The notes: a model not told the origin generated them from the letters alone. Numbered from the stretch's first letter, positions 43,034-51,740 are shown. The stretch is DNA of 64,000 nt from ZC4RG42 sp003242425 (GCA_937907425.1 CALCIE010000065.1:7869-71868); one strand, 5' to 3'. Numbers and translations are program-made.

Positions 43034-44911
43034 GTGACCGTGTCGTTTCCCATATCCGATCCAGCTTCACCCGTCGCATTCACCGAACTGCTCGCCGGCC
43101 CCGCCGTATGGGCGCTGGTCGACGGCCGCTCGCCGCATGACGACGAGCCGGGCGTGTGGGTCCTGCGCGGTCTTGCCGAACGCATCGACGCCGCGCGCCC
43201 GGAAGACGTCGAGACCGCCTGCGAACGCATCGAAGCGCTGAGCCGTACGCAGCACGTCGTGGCGCTGCTCGACTACGAGCTCGGCTACTGGCTGGAACCG
43301 CGCGCGGCGCTCACCGCGCCGCAGATCGAACGTCCGCCGCTCACCGCTCTCGCCTTCGAGCAGGCGAAATGGATGCCGCAGGCGACGTTCGACGACCAGC
43401 TCGCCGCCTTCGTCGCGCAACTGCCCGAAACCGAGCGCCACGCAGGCATCGCCGAGGTGCGCCGCGGCCTGGAGCGCGAACCCTACCGCGCGGCCATCGA
43501 ACGCATCCTGCACTACATCCGCGAAGGCGACTGCTACCAGATCAACTACACCTGGCCGATGCACTTCCGCTGCTACGGCTCGCCGCTCGCGCTCTATCTC
43601 GCGCTGCGCCGCCGCCAGCCCGTCGAGCACGGCGCGCTCGTCCGGCTGCCGGACCGCACGGTACTGTCGCTCTCGCCCGAGCTCTTCCTGGAGCGGCACG
43701 GCTCGCGGCTGCATTCGCGGCCGATGAAAGGGACCGCGCCGCGCGGCGCCACGGAACTGGAGGACCAGCGCAACGCCGACGCGCTGCAGGCCTCCGAAAA
43801 GGACCGCGCGGAGAACGTGATGATCGTCGATCTCATCCGCAACGATCTCGGACGCATCGCCCGGCCGGGTTCGGTGCGCGTCGCCTCGCTGTTCGAGATC
43901 GAACGCTATCCCACCGTGCTGCAGATGGTGTCCTCGGTGGTCGCCGACGCGCCCGAGGCATCGCTCTACGACATCCTGCGCGCGCTGTTCCCCTGCGGCT
44001 CCATCACCGGCGCGCCGAAGATCCGCGCCATGCAGATCGCGCAGGAACTGGAGCACGGTCCGCGCCGCCTCTACACCGGCAGCATCGGCCTGATCCGTCC
44101 GGGCGGTGATTTCAGCTTCAGCGTCGTCATCCGCACGCTGGAGATCGACGCCGGCGGTGAAGGCCGCCTGGGCATCGGCAGCGGCATCGTGCACGACTCC
44201 GACCCGGATCGCGAGTACGACGAATGCCTGGCCAAGGCGCGCTTCGCCACCGGGCTGCCGGCGGAGTTCGAACTGATCGAAACGCTCAAGCTGCTGCCGC
44301 AGGAGCGCGAGCCCTACCCGCTGCTCGCGTGGCATCTCGAGCGCCTGAGCGAATCGGCGCGCTACTTCGGCTTCCGTTACGACGAAGCGGCGATCCTGAA
44401 CGCGCTGGAGGACGTGCGCCGCCGCGCCGGCACGCAGCCGCAGCGCGTGCGGCTCACTCTGTCGAAATCGGGGAACGTGAACATCGGCGCCGCCGCGCTT
44501 CCGCCGCCCTTCGCCGAGCCGCCCGGCGTGATCTACGCCGATGCGCCGGTGCAATCGGACAACGTCTTCCTGCGTCACAAGACCACGGTGCGCGGCACGT
44601 ACGAGGAAGCGCTCAAGCGCGTCGAGCAACTGCCCGGCTGTTTCGACGCGCTGTTTTTCAACGAACGCGGCGAACTGACCGAAGGGGCGCGGACCAACGT
44701 CTATCTGGTGATGGACGGGCGCTGGTATACGCCGCCGCTGGCCTGCGGGGTGCTGAACGGTGCCATGCGCCGCGCGCTCATGGCGCAGCACACGCCACGC
44801 ATCGAGGAACGGGTGCTGTACCGCGCGGACGTGGAGGCCGCGGACGAGATCTGGCTGTCGAACGCGTTGCGCGGCCTGTTCCGCGTGCGTCTGCTCAAAC
44901 CCGCGCCGTAG
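43034..44911 (+). CDS. pabB: Fused aminodeoxychorismate synthase component I and 4-amino-4-deoxychorismate lyase
   Basis: A 625-residue fusion. The N-terminal about 370 residues are a PabB/chorismate-binding domain (GDCYQINYTWP; MKGTAPRGAT; CGSITGAPKIRAMQI). The C-terminal about 250 are a PabC-type PLP aminotransferase-fold lyase (LPGCFDALFFNERGELTEGARTNVYL). Together they make 4-aminobenzoate for folate, with a PabA glutaminase supplied elsewhere. The GTG at 43034 is preferred as start; other start codons lie 13 codons before and two after. It ends 3 bases before the convergent next gene. Confidence 0.9.
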   Translation: MTVSFPISDPASPVAFTELLAGPAVWALVDGRSPHDDEPGVWVLRGLAERIDAARPEDVETACERIEALSRTQHVVALLDYELGYWLEPRAALTAPQIERPPLTALAFEQAKWMPQATFDDQLAAFVAQLPETERHAGIAEVRRGLEREPYRAAIERILHYIREGDCYQINYTWPMHFRCYGSPLALYLALRRRQPVEHGALVRLPDRTVLSLSPELFLERHGSRLHSRPMKGTAPRGATELEDQRNADALQASEKDRAENVMIVDLIRNDLGRIARPGSVRVASLFEIERYPTVLQMVSSVVADAPEASLYDILRALFPCGSITGAPKIRAMQIAQELEHGPRRLYTGSIGLIRPGGDFSFSVVIRTLEIDAGGEGRLGIGSGIVHDSDPDREYDECLAKARFATGLPAEFELIETLKLLPQEREPYPLLAWHLERLSESARYFGFRYDEAAILNALEDVRRRAGTQPQRVRLTLSKSGNVNIGAAALPPPFAEPPGVIYADAPVQSDNVFLRHKTTVRGTYEEALKRVEQLPGCFDALFFNERGELTEGARTNVYLVMDGRWYTPPLACGVLNGAMRRALMAQHTPRIEERVLYRADVEAADEIWLSNALRGLFRVRLLKPAP

Positions 44912-44914
44912 TCC

Positions 44915-45277
44915 TCAGCGCGCCGGCGCGTCGCCGCGCCGGTATTCCTCGCGCAACTGGCTGGCATGCCGGTACGCGGGCTGGATTTGCTCTTCCGGCG
45001 TGGGCGGTACGTCGCCGCGCGGCAGCATGGGCTGCGCCGGTTCCGCCTCGGGGGCCTGCGGCGTCACGCGCTCCAGCCGCTGCAGGCGGTCGCGCAGCCG
45101 CCGCAAGTCGTCGACGCTGCAGCGTCCGTGGCGGTAACAGCCGTCGTAGTAATAGAACGAACCGGCGCGCGTGAAGACGGCGTCGCTCGGATAGACGTAC
45201 TGCTGCTCGGCCTGCGCGGCAGGCGCCAGAAGAACGAGCAGCGCCGCGACGCAACGCACGGCACGCAGCGGGCTCAT
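44915..45277 (-). CDS. Exported hypothetical protein
   Basis: A 120-residue protein with a signal peptide (VAALLVLLAPAAQAEQQ). The mature part starts YVYPSDAVFTRAGSFYYYDGCYRHGRC and then has a short basic coiled helix (DDLRRLRDRLQRLERV) and a Pro/Glu-rich tail. No family is recognised. It lies 21 bases after a small gene on the same strand. Confidence 0.65.
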   Translation of the reverse strand: MSPLRAVRCVAALLVLLAPAAQAEQQYVYPSDAVFTRAGSFYYYDGCYRHGRCSVDDLRRLRDRLQRLERVTPQAPEAEPAQPMLPRGDVPPTPEEQIQPAYRHASQLREEYRRGDAPAR

Positions 45278-45298
45278 GGCGCCGTCTGGCCGCCGGCC

Positions 45299-45490
45299 TC
45301 AGTAGTCTTCATGCGCGCCCTCGCCGGCCTGCGAGGCGCGTTCCGCCGCCTGCGCTTCCCGCATCATGCGGCAGGCGAGCAGCTGTTCCACCAGGCTGGG
45401 CGGATGCGGCACCGTTTCGCCCGGCTGCAGCCGCCGCGACAAATGCAGGAAACCGGTGCCGTTGGGACGCATGGTACTGATGGGTTCCAT
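45299..45490 (-). CDS. Small protein of unknown function
   Basis: A 63-residue frame (MEPISTMRPNGTGFLHLSRR ... SLVEQLLACRMM) with an excellent ribosome-binding site: GGAGGG 6 bases before the ATG. No signal or membrane segment. With the next gene 21 bases downstream it may form a two-gene unit. The family is unknown. Confidence 0.5.
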   Translation of the reverse strand: MEPISTMRPNGTGFLHLSRRLQPGETVPHPPSLVEQLLACRMMREAQAAERASQAGEGAHEDY

Positions 45491-45714
45491 TGTCTTCCCT
45501 CCGCGAATGACCCCGACCCGGGCGGAAAGCCTGCGCCGTCCCGCCCTCGTGATGCGCCCAAAGCAGCACCCATGCCTGCGCGCGCCCTTTTCCCGTCCTG
45601 CGGACGGTATCGACGCTTAAGTGACGGTTCGGGAAGGCCGCCGCTCGGGTAAAAAACCGTGCGCCTGCGGCAATCCAGAGCATCCGCGGCGCATACCGCC
45701 TGCCCATGTGCGTC

Positions 45715-45747
45715 CACAAATGACAAGGCGGCGCACAAATGACAAGG
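45715..45747. repeat. 14-bp direct repeat
   Basis: CACAAATGACAAGG occurs at 45715-45728 and again at 45734-45747, a period of 19 bases. The second copy runs into the hairpin. It may be a slipped duplication or a binding site. Confidence 0.6.
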
Positions 45748-45765
45748 GGCCCGCGCGGGGCCCCT
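45745..45765 (-). terminator. Hairpin after efp, possible terminator
   Basis: AGGGGCCC (45745-45752) pairs with GGGCCCCT (45758-45765) around GCGCG. It is 24 bases past the efp stop. The following minus-strand sequence has only TTGTCATTT, not a true T run, so the terminator call is moderate. Confidence 0.5.
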
Positions 45766-45789
45766 CGTATGCGGACGGCGGGAAACCGC

Positions 45790-46353
45790 TCAGTTCGCGT
45801 TGGCGCGGCGGCGGTATTCGCCCGTGCGGGTGTCGATCTCGATCATGTCGCCGGTTTCGCAGAACAGCGGCACCTGAACCTCGAAGCCGGTGGCAAGCTT
45901 CGCCGGCTTCAGCACTTTGCCGGTGGTATCGCCGCGCACCGCCGGTTCGGTATAGGCGATCTGGCGCACCACCGTCTGCGGCAGCTCGACCGAGATCGCC
46001 CTGCCGTTGAAGAACACCACCTCGCATTGCATGCCGTCTTCGAGGTAGTTCAGGGCGTCGCCCATGTTGTCCTTCTCGACCTCGTACTGGTTGTACTCAC
46101 TGTCCATGAACACGTACATGGGATCGGCGTAGTACGAGTACGTCACTTCCTTGCGGTCGAGGATCACCACGTCGAACTTCTCGTCCGCGCGGTACACGCT
46201 TTCGCTGACGGAACCGGTGAGCAGGTTCTTCAGCTTCATTTTCACGACCGAAGCGTTGCGGCCGGATTTGTTGAACTCGGCCTTCTGCACCACCATCGGG
46301 TCCTTGCCGAGCATGACGACGTTGCCTACGCGTAATTCCTGAGCTTGTTTCAT
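45790..46353 (-). CDS. efp: Elongation factor P (Arg32 type)
   Basis: A 187-residue EF-P with three beta domains (KOW-like start MKQAQELRVGNVVMLGKDPM; S1-like end GDMIEIDTRTGEYRRR). It helps ribosomes make Pro-Pro bonds. The tip residue in NKSGRNAS is Arg32, the site that EarP rhamnosylates; Lys would be there in the beta-lysylated type. The earP gene lies directly upstream on the same strand, 82 bases away, in agreement. Confidence 0.95.
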   Translation of the reverse strand: MKQAQELRVGNVVMLGKDPMVVQKAEFNKSGRNASVVKMKLKNLLTGSVSESVYRADEKFDVVILDRKEVTYSYYADPMYVFMDSEYNQYEVEKDNMGDALNYLEDGMQCEVVFFNGRAISVELPQTVVRQIAYTEPAVRGDTTGKVLKPAKLATGFEVQVPLFCETGDMIEIDTRTGEYRRRANAN

Positions 46354-46435
46354 AGCTGCCTGATCTTCCCTGCCGGCGGGGCGCCGCCCTGCGGGGGAGC
46401 CGCACCGAAAATTGTCCCGCGATTGGAAAAGCTGC

Positions 46436-47578
46436 TTATTTTACTTGCGCTTGCACGAACTTGACCAGTTCGGCGGCCAATTCGGGCCCCTGTTCGCGCA
46501 ATACTGCCCAGCGTTCGGCGTGCTGCCGGGCCGCTTCCCATTGCGCGCTCCAGGCCTGCCACGCGCTGCCGGCGTCGGGGGCACCGTGCACCCCGTTCCA
46601 GGCGGCATGCAGCGCGCGCGTCGCCCGGGCGAGCCCCGCCGGCATGCCGGCGCAATAGCGTTCGAGGAAGGCCTCCAGCTTGGCGAAATGGGCGCCGCCC
46701 TCCTGCGGATAGATGTGCCAGACGAGGGGCCGCGCCGCCCATTGCGCGCGCACGAAAGAATCCTCGCCGCGCACCAGATTGAGATCGCAGGCCCAGAGCA
46801 GGCGGTCGTAGTCCGGCTGATCGCTGAAAGGCAGCACCGCCACGCCCAGCCGCCCGCGCGCGAAGCGCTGCCCCGCGCGGACCTCGCCGCATTCGAAATA
46901 CGCCGCCACCCGGCGCAGGATCGCGCCTTCCGGCACGAGGCAGGTCACCAGCGCCTCGCCTTCCGCCCAGGCGTCGAACAGCGGCGCAAGGGCCGGGTTG
47001 TCGTAGCAGAACAGCGAGACACGCCGCTCGCCCGGCGCGGGCGCAGGCAGGCCGAGTTTCGCCCAGAGCGCGCGCTGTTGCGCGGCGTCGTTCTGAAAGG
47101 CTGTGCGTCGCTCGCCCAGATCGCGCTCGCGCAGCAACCCGCCCGTGCCCGCCTCGAAACCCGGAAAGAAAAAGTGTTTCACCAGCGGCAGCCGCGGATG
47201 GGGCGACGGCAGGCCGTGGCAGCCGCGCACCCAGTCCTCCGCGCTCAGGTATTCGAGATTGATCCACACCGGCGGCCGGGCTTTGCGCGCCATCGCCTCC
47301 ACATAGGCGGGCGGCAACTGACAGCCGAAGGCCTCGATCACCACTTCGCCGGGCTCGATGCCGGGAAAAGGATCGCGCCAGGCTCGCACCTCGACCCCTT
47401 CGCGCAGCTGCACCGCCGCTTCCGGGTCCGCGCCCTGGTCCAGGCGGGCGTAGGCGTGCAGGTCGTCGATCCAGAGGCGCACCGGCACGCCGTGCTCCGC
47501 GCGCAGGCTGCGCGCCAGGCGCCAGGACACCCCGACGTCGCCGAAGTTGTCCACCACCGAACAGAACAGATCCCACAT
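46436..47578 (-). CDS. earP: EF-P arginine rhamnosyltransferase EarP
   Basis: A 380-residue GT-B-type glycosyltransferase. It starts MWDLFCSVVDNFGDVGVSWRLARSL, the family signature, and includes FFFPGFEAGTGGLLRE and NLVRGEDSFVRAQW, which form the dTDP-rhamnose pocket (Asp in the N-terminal GD segment is catalytic in studied relatives). It adds rhamnose to Arg32 of EF-P. Its gene is next to efp, the usual arrangement. Confidence 0.93.
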   Translation of the reverse strand: MWDLFCSVVDNFGDVGVSWRLARSLRAEHGVPVRLWIDDLHAYARLDQGADPEAAVQLREGVEVRAWRDPFPGIEPGEVVIEAFGCQLPPAYVEAMARKARPPVWINLEYLSAEDWVRGCHGLPSPHPRLPLVKHFFFPGFEAGTGGLLRERDLGERRTAFQNDAAQQRALWAKLGLPAPAPGERRVSLFCYDNPALAPLFDAWAEGEALVTCLVPEGAILRRVAAYFECGEVRAGQRFARGRLGVAVLPFSDQPDYDRLLWACDLNLVRGEDSFVRAQWAARPLVWHIYPQEGGAHFAKLEAFLERYCAGMPAGLARATRALHAAWNGVHGAPDAGSAWQAWSAQWEAARQHAERWAVLREQGPELAAELVKFVQAQVK

Positions 47579-47933
47579 AACGCGGAGCCTAAGGCGGCCC
47601 GCCGGGAAACTCAAACGCCGCGGCATGGGCGTTGCATCGCAGCCGCCATGTTTTCCGCAGCCGACCGCTGAACGTTTTTCCGAACCGATTGATGCTTCAA
47701 ACCGCGCCGATCCGGCTTCCACGGCAGAAAACAAGCTCCACTGGCGCCGGATGTCCGGCCGAACGCCCGGCACGAAAGCCTCGTGGCAGCCGTCGTCGCG
47801 CACCGCCCCTTCCCCGGTGTGCGGCGTGCATGCACGCCTTTAACCGTTTCCGCACGATGCGCCGCGTCGCGCCGGCCCGCCATGGCCCTGCACCGTGCGC
47901 AAAGCCGCCGGCCGGCCTGGAAGGATGCGAACC
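47579..47933. other. Divergent intergenic region, no gene recognised
   Basis: These 355 bases separate earP from the KaiC-like gene. I see no coding frame with a ribosome site, no clear promoter and no RNA gene. GGAAGG before 47934 serves the KaiC-like gene. Confidence 0.5.
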
Positions 47934-49364
47934 ATGAAGCGAAGCAGCGATCCGTCATCGCGTGTGCCGACCGGCATCCCCGGCCTCGACCCGGTCCTCG
48001 GCGGCGGACTGGTGCTGCCCGGCATGTACATGCTCGAAGGGCCGCCCGGTGCCGGCAAGACCATCCTCTCGGCGCAGCTCGGTTTCAGGCTCGCGCGCGC
48101 GGGACATAAAGCCATCTATCTCAGCCTGATCGCCGAATCGCACGGCAAGCTGTTGCAGAACCTGCGCGGCTTCGAGTTCTTCGACGACAAGCTCGTACCC
48201 GAGCGCTTCGTGCTGATGAGCGGCTACCAGGAGCTGAAGAGCGCCGGGCTGGCCGGGCTGCTGCAGTTCATCGCCCAGGCCCTGGCCGAACACCGGCCCG
48301 CCCTGCTGGTCATCGACGGCTACAGCAGCCTGCACATGCTCGCGCCCCGTCCCAGCGCCACGGCGGAATTCGTCTACGAGCTGAATACGCTCATCACCAC
48401 TGCGAAATGCCTGTGCGTGCTGATCGCGCCGCAGGAGAACGGCCATTGGGCTGAGAAGAACCTGGTCGACGGCCTGATCGAGCTGTACCGGCAGCCGAGC
48501 GGCATGCGCAGCGTACGCGAACTGGAGGTTCACAAGATGCGCGCCGCCGCGCAGATCGAAGGCCGTCATGCCTTCCTCATCGATTCCAGCGGCATACGGG
48601 TGTTCCCGCGCCTGGAGGCGAGCGTGCCGTTCCGGCATACGCCGCCGGTCTACGAGGACGAACGCGCCGCCTTCGGGGTGCCGGGCCTGGACGGGATGCT
48701 GTACGGCGGCGTGCTGCGCGGCAGCGTCACCTGCGTGTCCGGCCCGCCGGGCGCCGGCAAGACCATCGCCTGCCTGCATTTCCTCGATGAAGGCGCACGG
48801 CACGGCGAGCCGGGCCTGTACTTCGGCTTCTACGAGGCGCCCACGCATCTGCTCGCCAAGGCGCGCAACCTCGGCATGAAGCTCGAAGAGGCCTACCAGG
48901 CCGGCACCTTCGCCGTCGTCTGGCAGCCGGCGCTGGAATGCGGACTCGACCAACTGGCGGCGCAACTGCTCGAAGACGTGCAACGGCGTCAGGTGCGGCG
49001 CGTGGTGATCGACGGCCTGGAGGGCTTCGTGCAGAGTGCGATCCGGCCCGAACGGATCAGCACCTTCTTCAATGCGCTCGTGGGCGAACTGCGCCGGCTG
49101 CACGCGACCACGCTCTACACCGAGGAGAGCACGCTGTTCGCGCTTCCTGCGGGCGCTTCCACCCTGTCGAGCCCGGCGATCGTCGGCAACCACATCGTCC
49201 TGGGTTATGTACAGCACGAAGCGCACATGCGCCGCACCATCGCCGTGCTCAAGCAGCGCCAGAGCGCGCACGACCAGGACCTCAGGGAATGCTGGATCGA
49301 AGACAAGGGACTGCGCGTCGCGCCCGACAGCGGCAGCGCGCAAGCCTTCCTGGCGGGATCATGA
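47934..49364 (+). CDS. Double-domain KaiC-like RecA-superfamily ATPase
   Basis: A 476-residue protein with two KaiC/RecA-like domains in tandem. Walker A GPPGAGKT occurs at 36-43 and again at 270-277, with Walker B LLVIDGYSS and RRVVIDGLEG. Both follow the KaiC-type start (GIPGLDPVLGGGL; GVPGLDGMLYGG). Segments IAESHGKL and FYEAPTHLL sit where KaiC has its catalytic Glu pair, so only one Glu is kept in each. It has no DNA-binding part. The stop overlaps the start of a receiver gene (ATGA), pointing to a two-part signalling unit. Confidence 0.82.
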   Translation: MKRSSDPSSRVPTGIPGLDPVLGGGLVLPGMYMLEGPPGAGKTILSAQLGFRLARAGHKAIYLSLIAESHGKLLQNLRGFEFFDDKLVPERFVLMSGYQELKSAGLAGLLQFIAQALAEHRPALLVIDGYSSLHMLAPRPSATAEFVYELNTLITTAKCLCVLIAPQENGHWAEKNLVDGLIELYRQPSGMRSVRELEVHKMRAAAQIEGRHAFLIDSSGIRVFPRLEASVPFRHTPPVYEDERAAFGVPGLDGMLYGGVLRGSVTCVSGPPGAGKTIACLHFLDEGARHGEPGLYFGFYEAPTHLLAKARNLGMKLEEAYQAGTFAVVWQPALECGLDQLAAQLLEDVQRRQVRRVVIDGLEGFVQSAIRPERISTFFNALVGELRRLHATTLYTEESTLFALPAGASTLSSPAIVGNHIVLGYVQHEAHMRRTIAVLKQRQSAHDQDLRECWIEDKGLRVAPDSGSAQAFLAGS

Positions 49365-49732
49365 TGGCGACGCAGGCGAAAAGCATCCTGGTGGTGGACG
49401 ACGAGTTCGACGTGCGCGCCATCATGGAGCTGATCCTGGGCATGCAGAACTACGACGTCCTCACCACGCCCAGCGCCCTGCTCGCGCTCGAGAAACTGCA
49501 GCAGGAACAGCCGGCGCTGATCATCACCGACTGGATGATGCCGATCATGGACGGCGTCGAGTTCTGCAAACAGGTGCGCATGCACCCGCAATGGCGCGAA
49601 GTGCCGATCATCATGATGAGCGCCGCCAACGAACCGGCCGACCGCAACCAGGGGCTGTGGAACGCCTATCTCCACAAGCCGCTGGACATGGACGAGCTGC
49701 TGCAGACGGTCGCGCAGACGCTCGGCGAATAG
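49361..49732 (+). CDS. CheY-like receiver coupled to the KaiC-like ATPase
   Basis: A 123-residue stand-alone receiver: acidic pair Asp13/Asp14 in ILVVDDEFD, phospho-acceptor Asp57 in IITDWMMPIMDG, Ser in IIMMSAANE and Lys in AYLHKPLD. No output domain. Coupled to the ATPase gene by ATGA. No kinase is adjacent, so phosphate donor and target are unknown. It could pass a signal to the ATPase or be steered by it. Confidence 0.85.
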   Translation: MMATQAKSILVVDDEFDVRAIMELILGMQNYDVLTTPSALLALEKLQQEQPALIITDWMMPIMDGVEFCKQVRMHPQWREVPIIMMSAANEPADRNQGLWNAYLHKPLDMDELLQTVAQTLGE

Positions 49733-49738
49733 GCGCGC

Positions 49739-51481
49739 TCAGGTGCGCCGCGTGGGCACCGCGGCCGAGCCCGAATGCCCGGCGGCAGGCACGGTATAGC
49801 GTTCTTCGATGGCCTCGCGGATGCGCGTGCGGCTCTCCTGCGGCGACAGGCCCGCGTCCGCCTCGATGTCGCGCACCTGGTCGGCGAGTTGTTCGTCCTT
49901 CACGCAGTCGCGCAGCCAGCGCGAATAGTCGCCCCGGCGCAGATGATGCGTCCAGGTGTCGTCGTCCACGCCTTCGGCGAGCTGGGAGAACAGCACGAGG
50001 TTCTGCGCCCGTAGATTGAGCTTTGCCTCCGGGCCGCGGAAATAGAAGCTGCGGTCGGGCGGCAGCTCGCCTTCGGCGTACTTGCGCCGGTGGCGGCGGC
50101 GCTCGCTCCGGCCGGGTTCGACCGCGATGACGAAAGGCGGCGTGGGCTCGCCGCGGAACCACAGCAAGGCCTGCCCGGGTTCCAGCTCCAGCGGCTGCGC
50201 GGCAGGCGGCTCGGCCCCCGCCGCGCGTGCGAAGTTGCCGAGCGTTTCGCAGGGCTCTTCACCGAGCGCGGCGACCACATCCACGCCGCGCAGCACCTCC
50301 GGCGCCACCCAGTCCGGATGCACGGTGACGTAGATCATCGAACTGAGTCCCTCCCCCAGCATCGACGAGGCCGCTTCCCAATCGGTAGGCAGCAGGTGAT
50401 GCGTCTCGTCGACCAGGATCCAATGCGGACGGCCGGTCTTGGAGCGCAGCTCCTGCAGGCGCGGCAGCAGGCCGAGGAAGAAGTCCGGGCGGTCCTGCAA
50501 GGGCAGGCCGACGAGGTTCACGACCACGTTGGTCTGCGGCTTCTCGAGCGCGGTCAGCACTTCGTTCGCCGAAGGCCCGTGATCGTTGTCGCCGAACACG
50601 ATCGCGTCCTCGAAGCCTTCGTAGTCGCCCTCGGGATCGATGACGCAGAACTGGTAGCCCTGCTTGCACAGCCGTTCCAGCACGCCGCTGGCGAACGTCG
50701 ATTTGCCGCTGCCCGAGGAGCCGGCAACGAGCAGGTTGTGCCACGCCGGTGCGATGTAAACCGGCTCGCCGCCGCGCCGGCCGAGCAGCAACCGCCGTCT
50801 GCGGAGCGCCGCGCCGCGCAGGTCGTCCTCCACCAGCCGGCGGACGATCTCCGCCACGCCTCCGCCGTGCGGCATGGCGGTCACGAGATCCGCTTCGCGT
50901 TTGAGCATCGGCACCGCGTTGGCGACCGCGACGCCGCACTCGCAGCAATCGAGCAGCGCGTGGTCGTTCTCGGCATCGCCGATCGCCACCACGTTGTGGG
51001 GGGACAGCTTCATGTGCTCGAGCGCCGCGGCGAGGCCCGATGCCTTGTTGACGCCCGGCGGCAGCACCATCACCGCGCCCTTGTTGAAGATGAGCTGCAG
51101 TTCCAGGCCCAGCTCGCGGACGGTCTCGATCACCGTGACCTCGTGCGGGGTGACGGTGGCGACGATCGACGCGCCGATCTGCAGGGGCACGCCCTTGCGC
51201 TCGAGCGCCTGCACGAATTCGGGCGGCGGCGCTTCGCCGAGTACGATGCGTTCGCGCGTGCCCGGCCGGTAAAGCAGCGCGCCGTTCTCCGCCACCACCC
51301 AGTCGAACAGATCGATCTCGGGAAACACCTCGAGCAGCTCGTTCAACTCGCGGCCGGTGACGAGCAGCAGTTTGCGTCCGGTCGCGGCCGCCTGTTTGAG
51401 CGCTTCGAGCGTGTCCGGCGCCACCTTCCCCGCGTGGGCGAGCGTGCCGTCGTAATCGATCGCCAGGGCCAGATAGCGCAT
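49739..51481 (-). CDS. HAD phosphatase fused to a HerA-type ATPase
   Basis: A 580-residue fusion. Residues about 1-225 are a HAD-IIB (Cof-type) phosphatase: AIDYDGTLA with Asp9 and Asp11, LLVTGRE, and GDAENDHALL. Residues about 235-420 are a P-loop ATPase with Walker A GSSGSGKS (254-261), the DPEGDYEGFED segment as in HerA/VirB4-like proteins and Walker B HWILVDETHHLL. The C-terminal about 150 residues (FYFRGPEAKLNLRAQNLVLF) form an unassigned domain. A sugar-phosphatase tied to an ATPase is unusual. The role is unknown. Confidence 0.75.
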   Translation of the reverse strand: MRYLALAIDYDGTLAHAGKVAPDTLEALKQAAATGRKLLLVTGRELNELLEVFPEIDLFDWVVAENGALLYRPGTRERIVLGEAPPPEFVQALERKGVPLQIGASIVATVTPHEVTVIETVRELGLELQLIFNKGAVMVLPPGVNKASGLAAALEHMKLSPHNVVAIGDAENDHALLDCCECGVAVANAVPMLKREADLVTAMPHGGGVAEIVRRLVEDDLRGAALRRRRLLLGRRGGEPVYIAPAWHNLLVAGSSGSGKSTFASGVLERLCKQGYQFCVIDPEGDYEGFEDAIVFGDNDHGPSANEVLTALEKPQTNVVVNLVGLPLQDRPDFFLGLLPRLQELRSKTGRPHWILVDETHHLLPTDWEAASSMLGEGLSSMIYVTVHPDWVAPEVLRGVDVVAALGEEPCETLGNFARAAGAEPPAAQPLELEPGQALLWFRGEPTPPFVIAVEPGRSERRRHRRKYAEGELPPDRSFYFRGPEAKLNLRAQNLVLFSQLAEGVDDDTWTHHLRRGDYSRWLRDCVKDEQLADQVRDIEADAGLSPQESRTRIREAIEERYTVPAAGHSGSAAVPTRRT

Positions 51482-51540
51482 GGGGGAACGAGGAAGGGAA
51501 TCTGCCTCCCCGGGTGCAAGTGCCGCACCCGCGGCGCACA

Positions 51541-51665
51541 GAAAAACGGGCGCCCCGATGCGGGGGCGCCCGAAACTTCCCTAAGGAGGAGGAAGACGGG
51601 ATGGCGCACAAACCGACGGGGAGGAGGAGGGAGGAGAGATCCGGCTTGCATGCATCCCGTCCACG
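51541..51665 (-). ncRNA. C/U-rich terminator-ended transcript (candidate sRNA or integrase 3' UTR)
   Basis: The minus strand after the integrase gene contains two long C/U tracts (TCTCTCCTCCCTCCTCCTCC at about 51620-51640 and TTCCTCCTCCTTAG at about 51582-51595) and ends in a strong terminator. The tracts complement ribosome-binding sites several times over. A weak TAGCAT -10-like element is at 51667-51672, without a good -35, so it may be cut from the integrase mRNA. The next gene, the HAD fusion, starts beyond the terminator. Confidence 0.4.
51542..51572 (-). terminator. Rho-independent terminator
   Basis: A 10-bp GC-rich stem (51547-51556 with 51563-51572), a 6-base loop, and TTTTT on the minus strand (51542-51546). 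It lies between the integrase gene and the HAD fusion. Confidence 0.8.
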
Positions 51666-51717
51666 CATGCTACGGGTCCGGCCGGGCGCGCTGTAGATGC
51701 GCCCGTCCGATTCGGAT

Positions 51718-51733
51718 GTAGGACGCCTCCTAC
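51718..51733. promoter_or_regulatory. Inverted repeat after the integrase gene
   Basis: GTAGGA and TCCTAC flank CGCC, just past the integrase stop. It may be a regulator site or a small hairpin. It is not an evident attachment site because no second copy is seen nearby. Confidence 0.35.
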
Positions 51734-51740
51734 CCTGCCT

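Larger units (their letters stand above)
45491..45789. other. Intergenic region between efp and a small gene
   Basis: No gene is seen here. It contains a 14-base direct repeat and a GC-rich hairpin just after efp; both are listed on their own. Confidence 0.5.

Noticed and set aside
51601..51696. A 31-codon + strand frame preceded by AAGGAGGAGG
   Set aside because: The strong ribosome-like sequence is part of a G-rich repeat run that continues inside the frame. The peptide is low-complexity and basic. The C/U-rich RNA on the other strand is the simpler reading.
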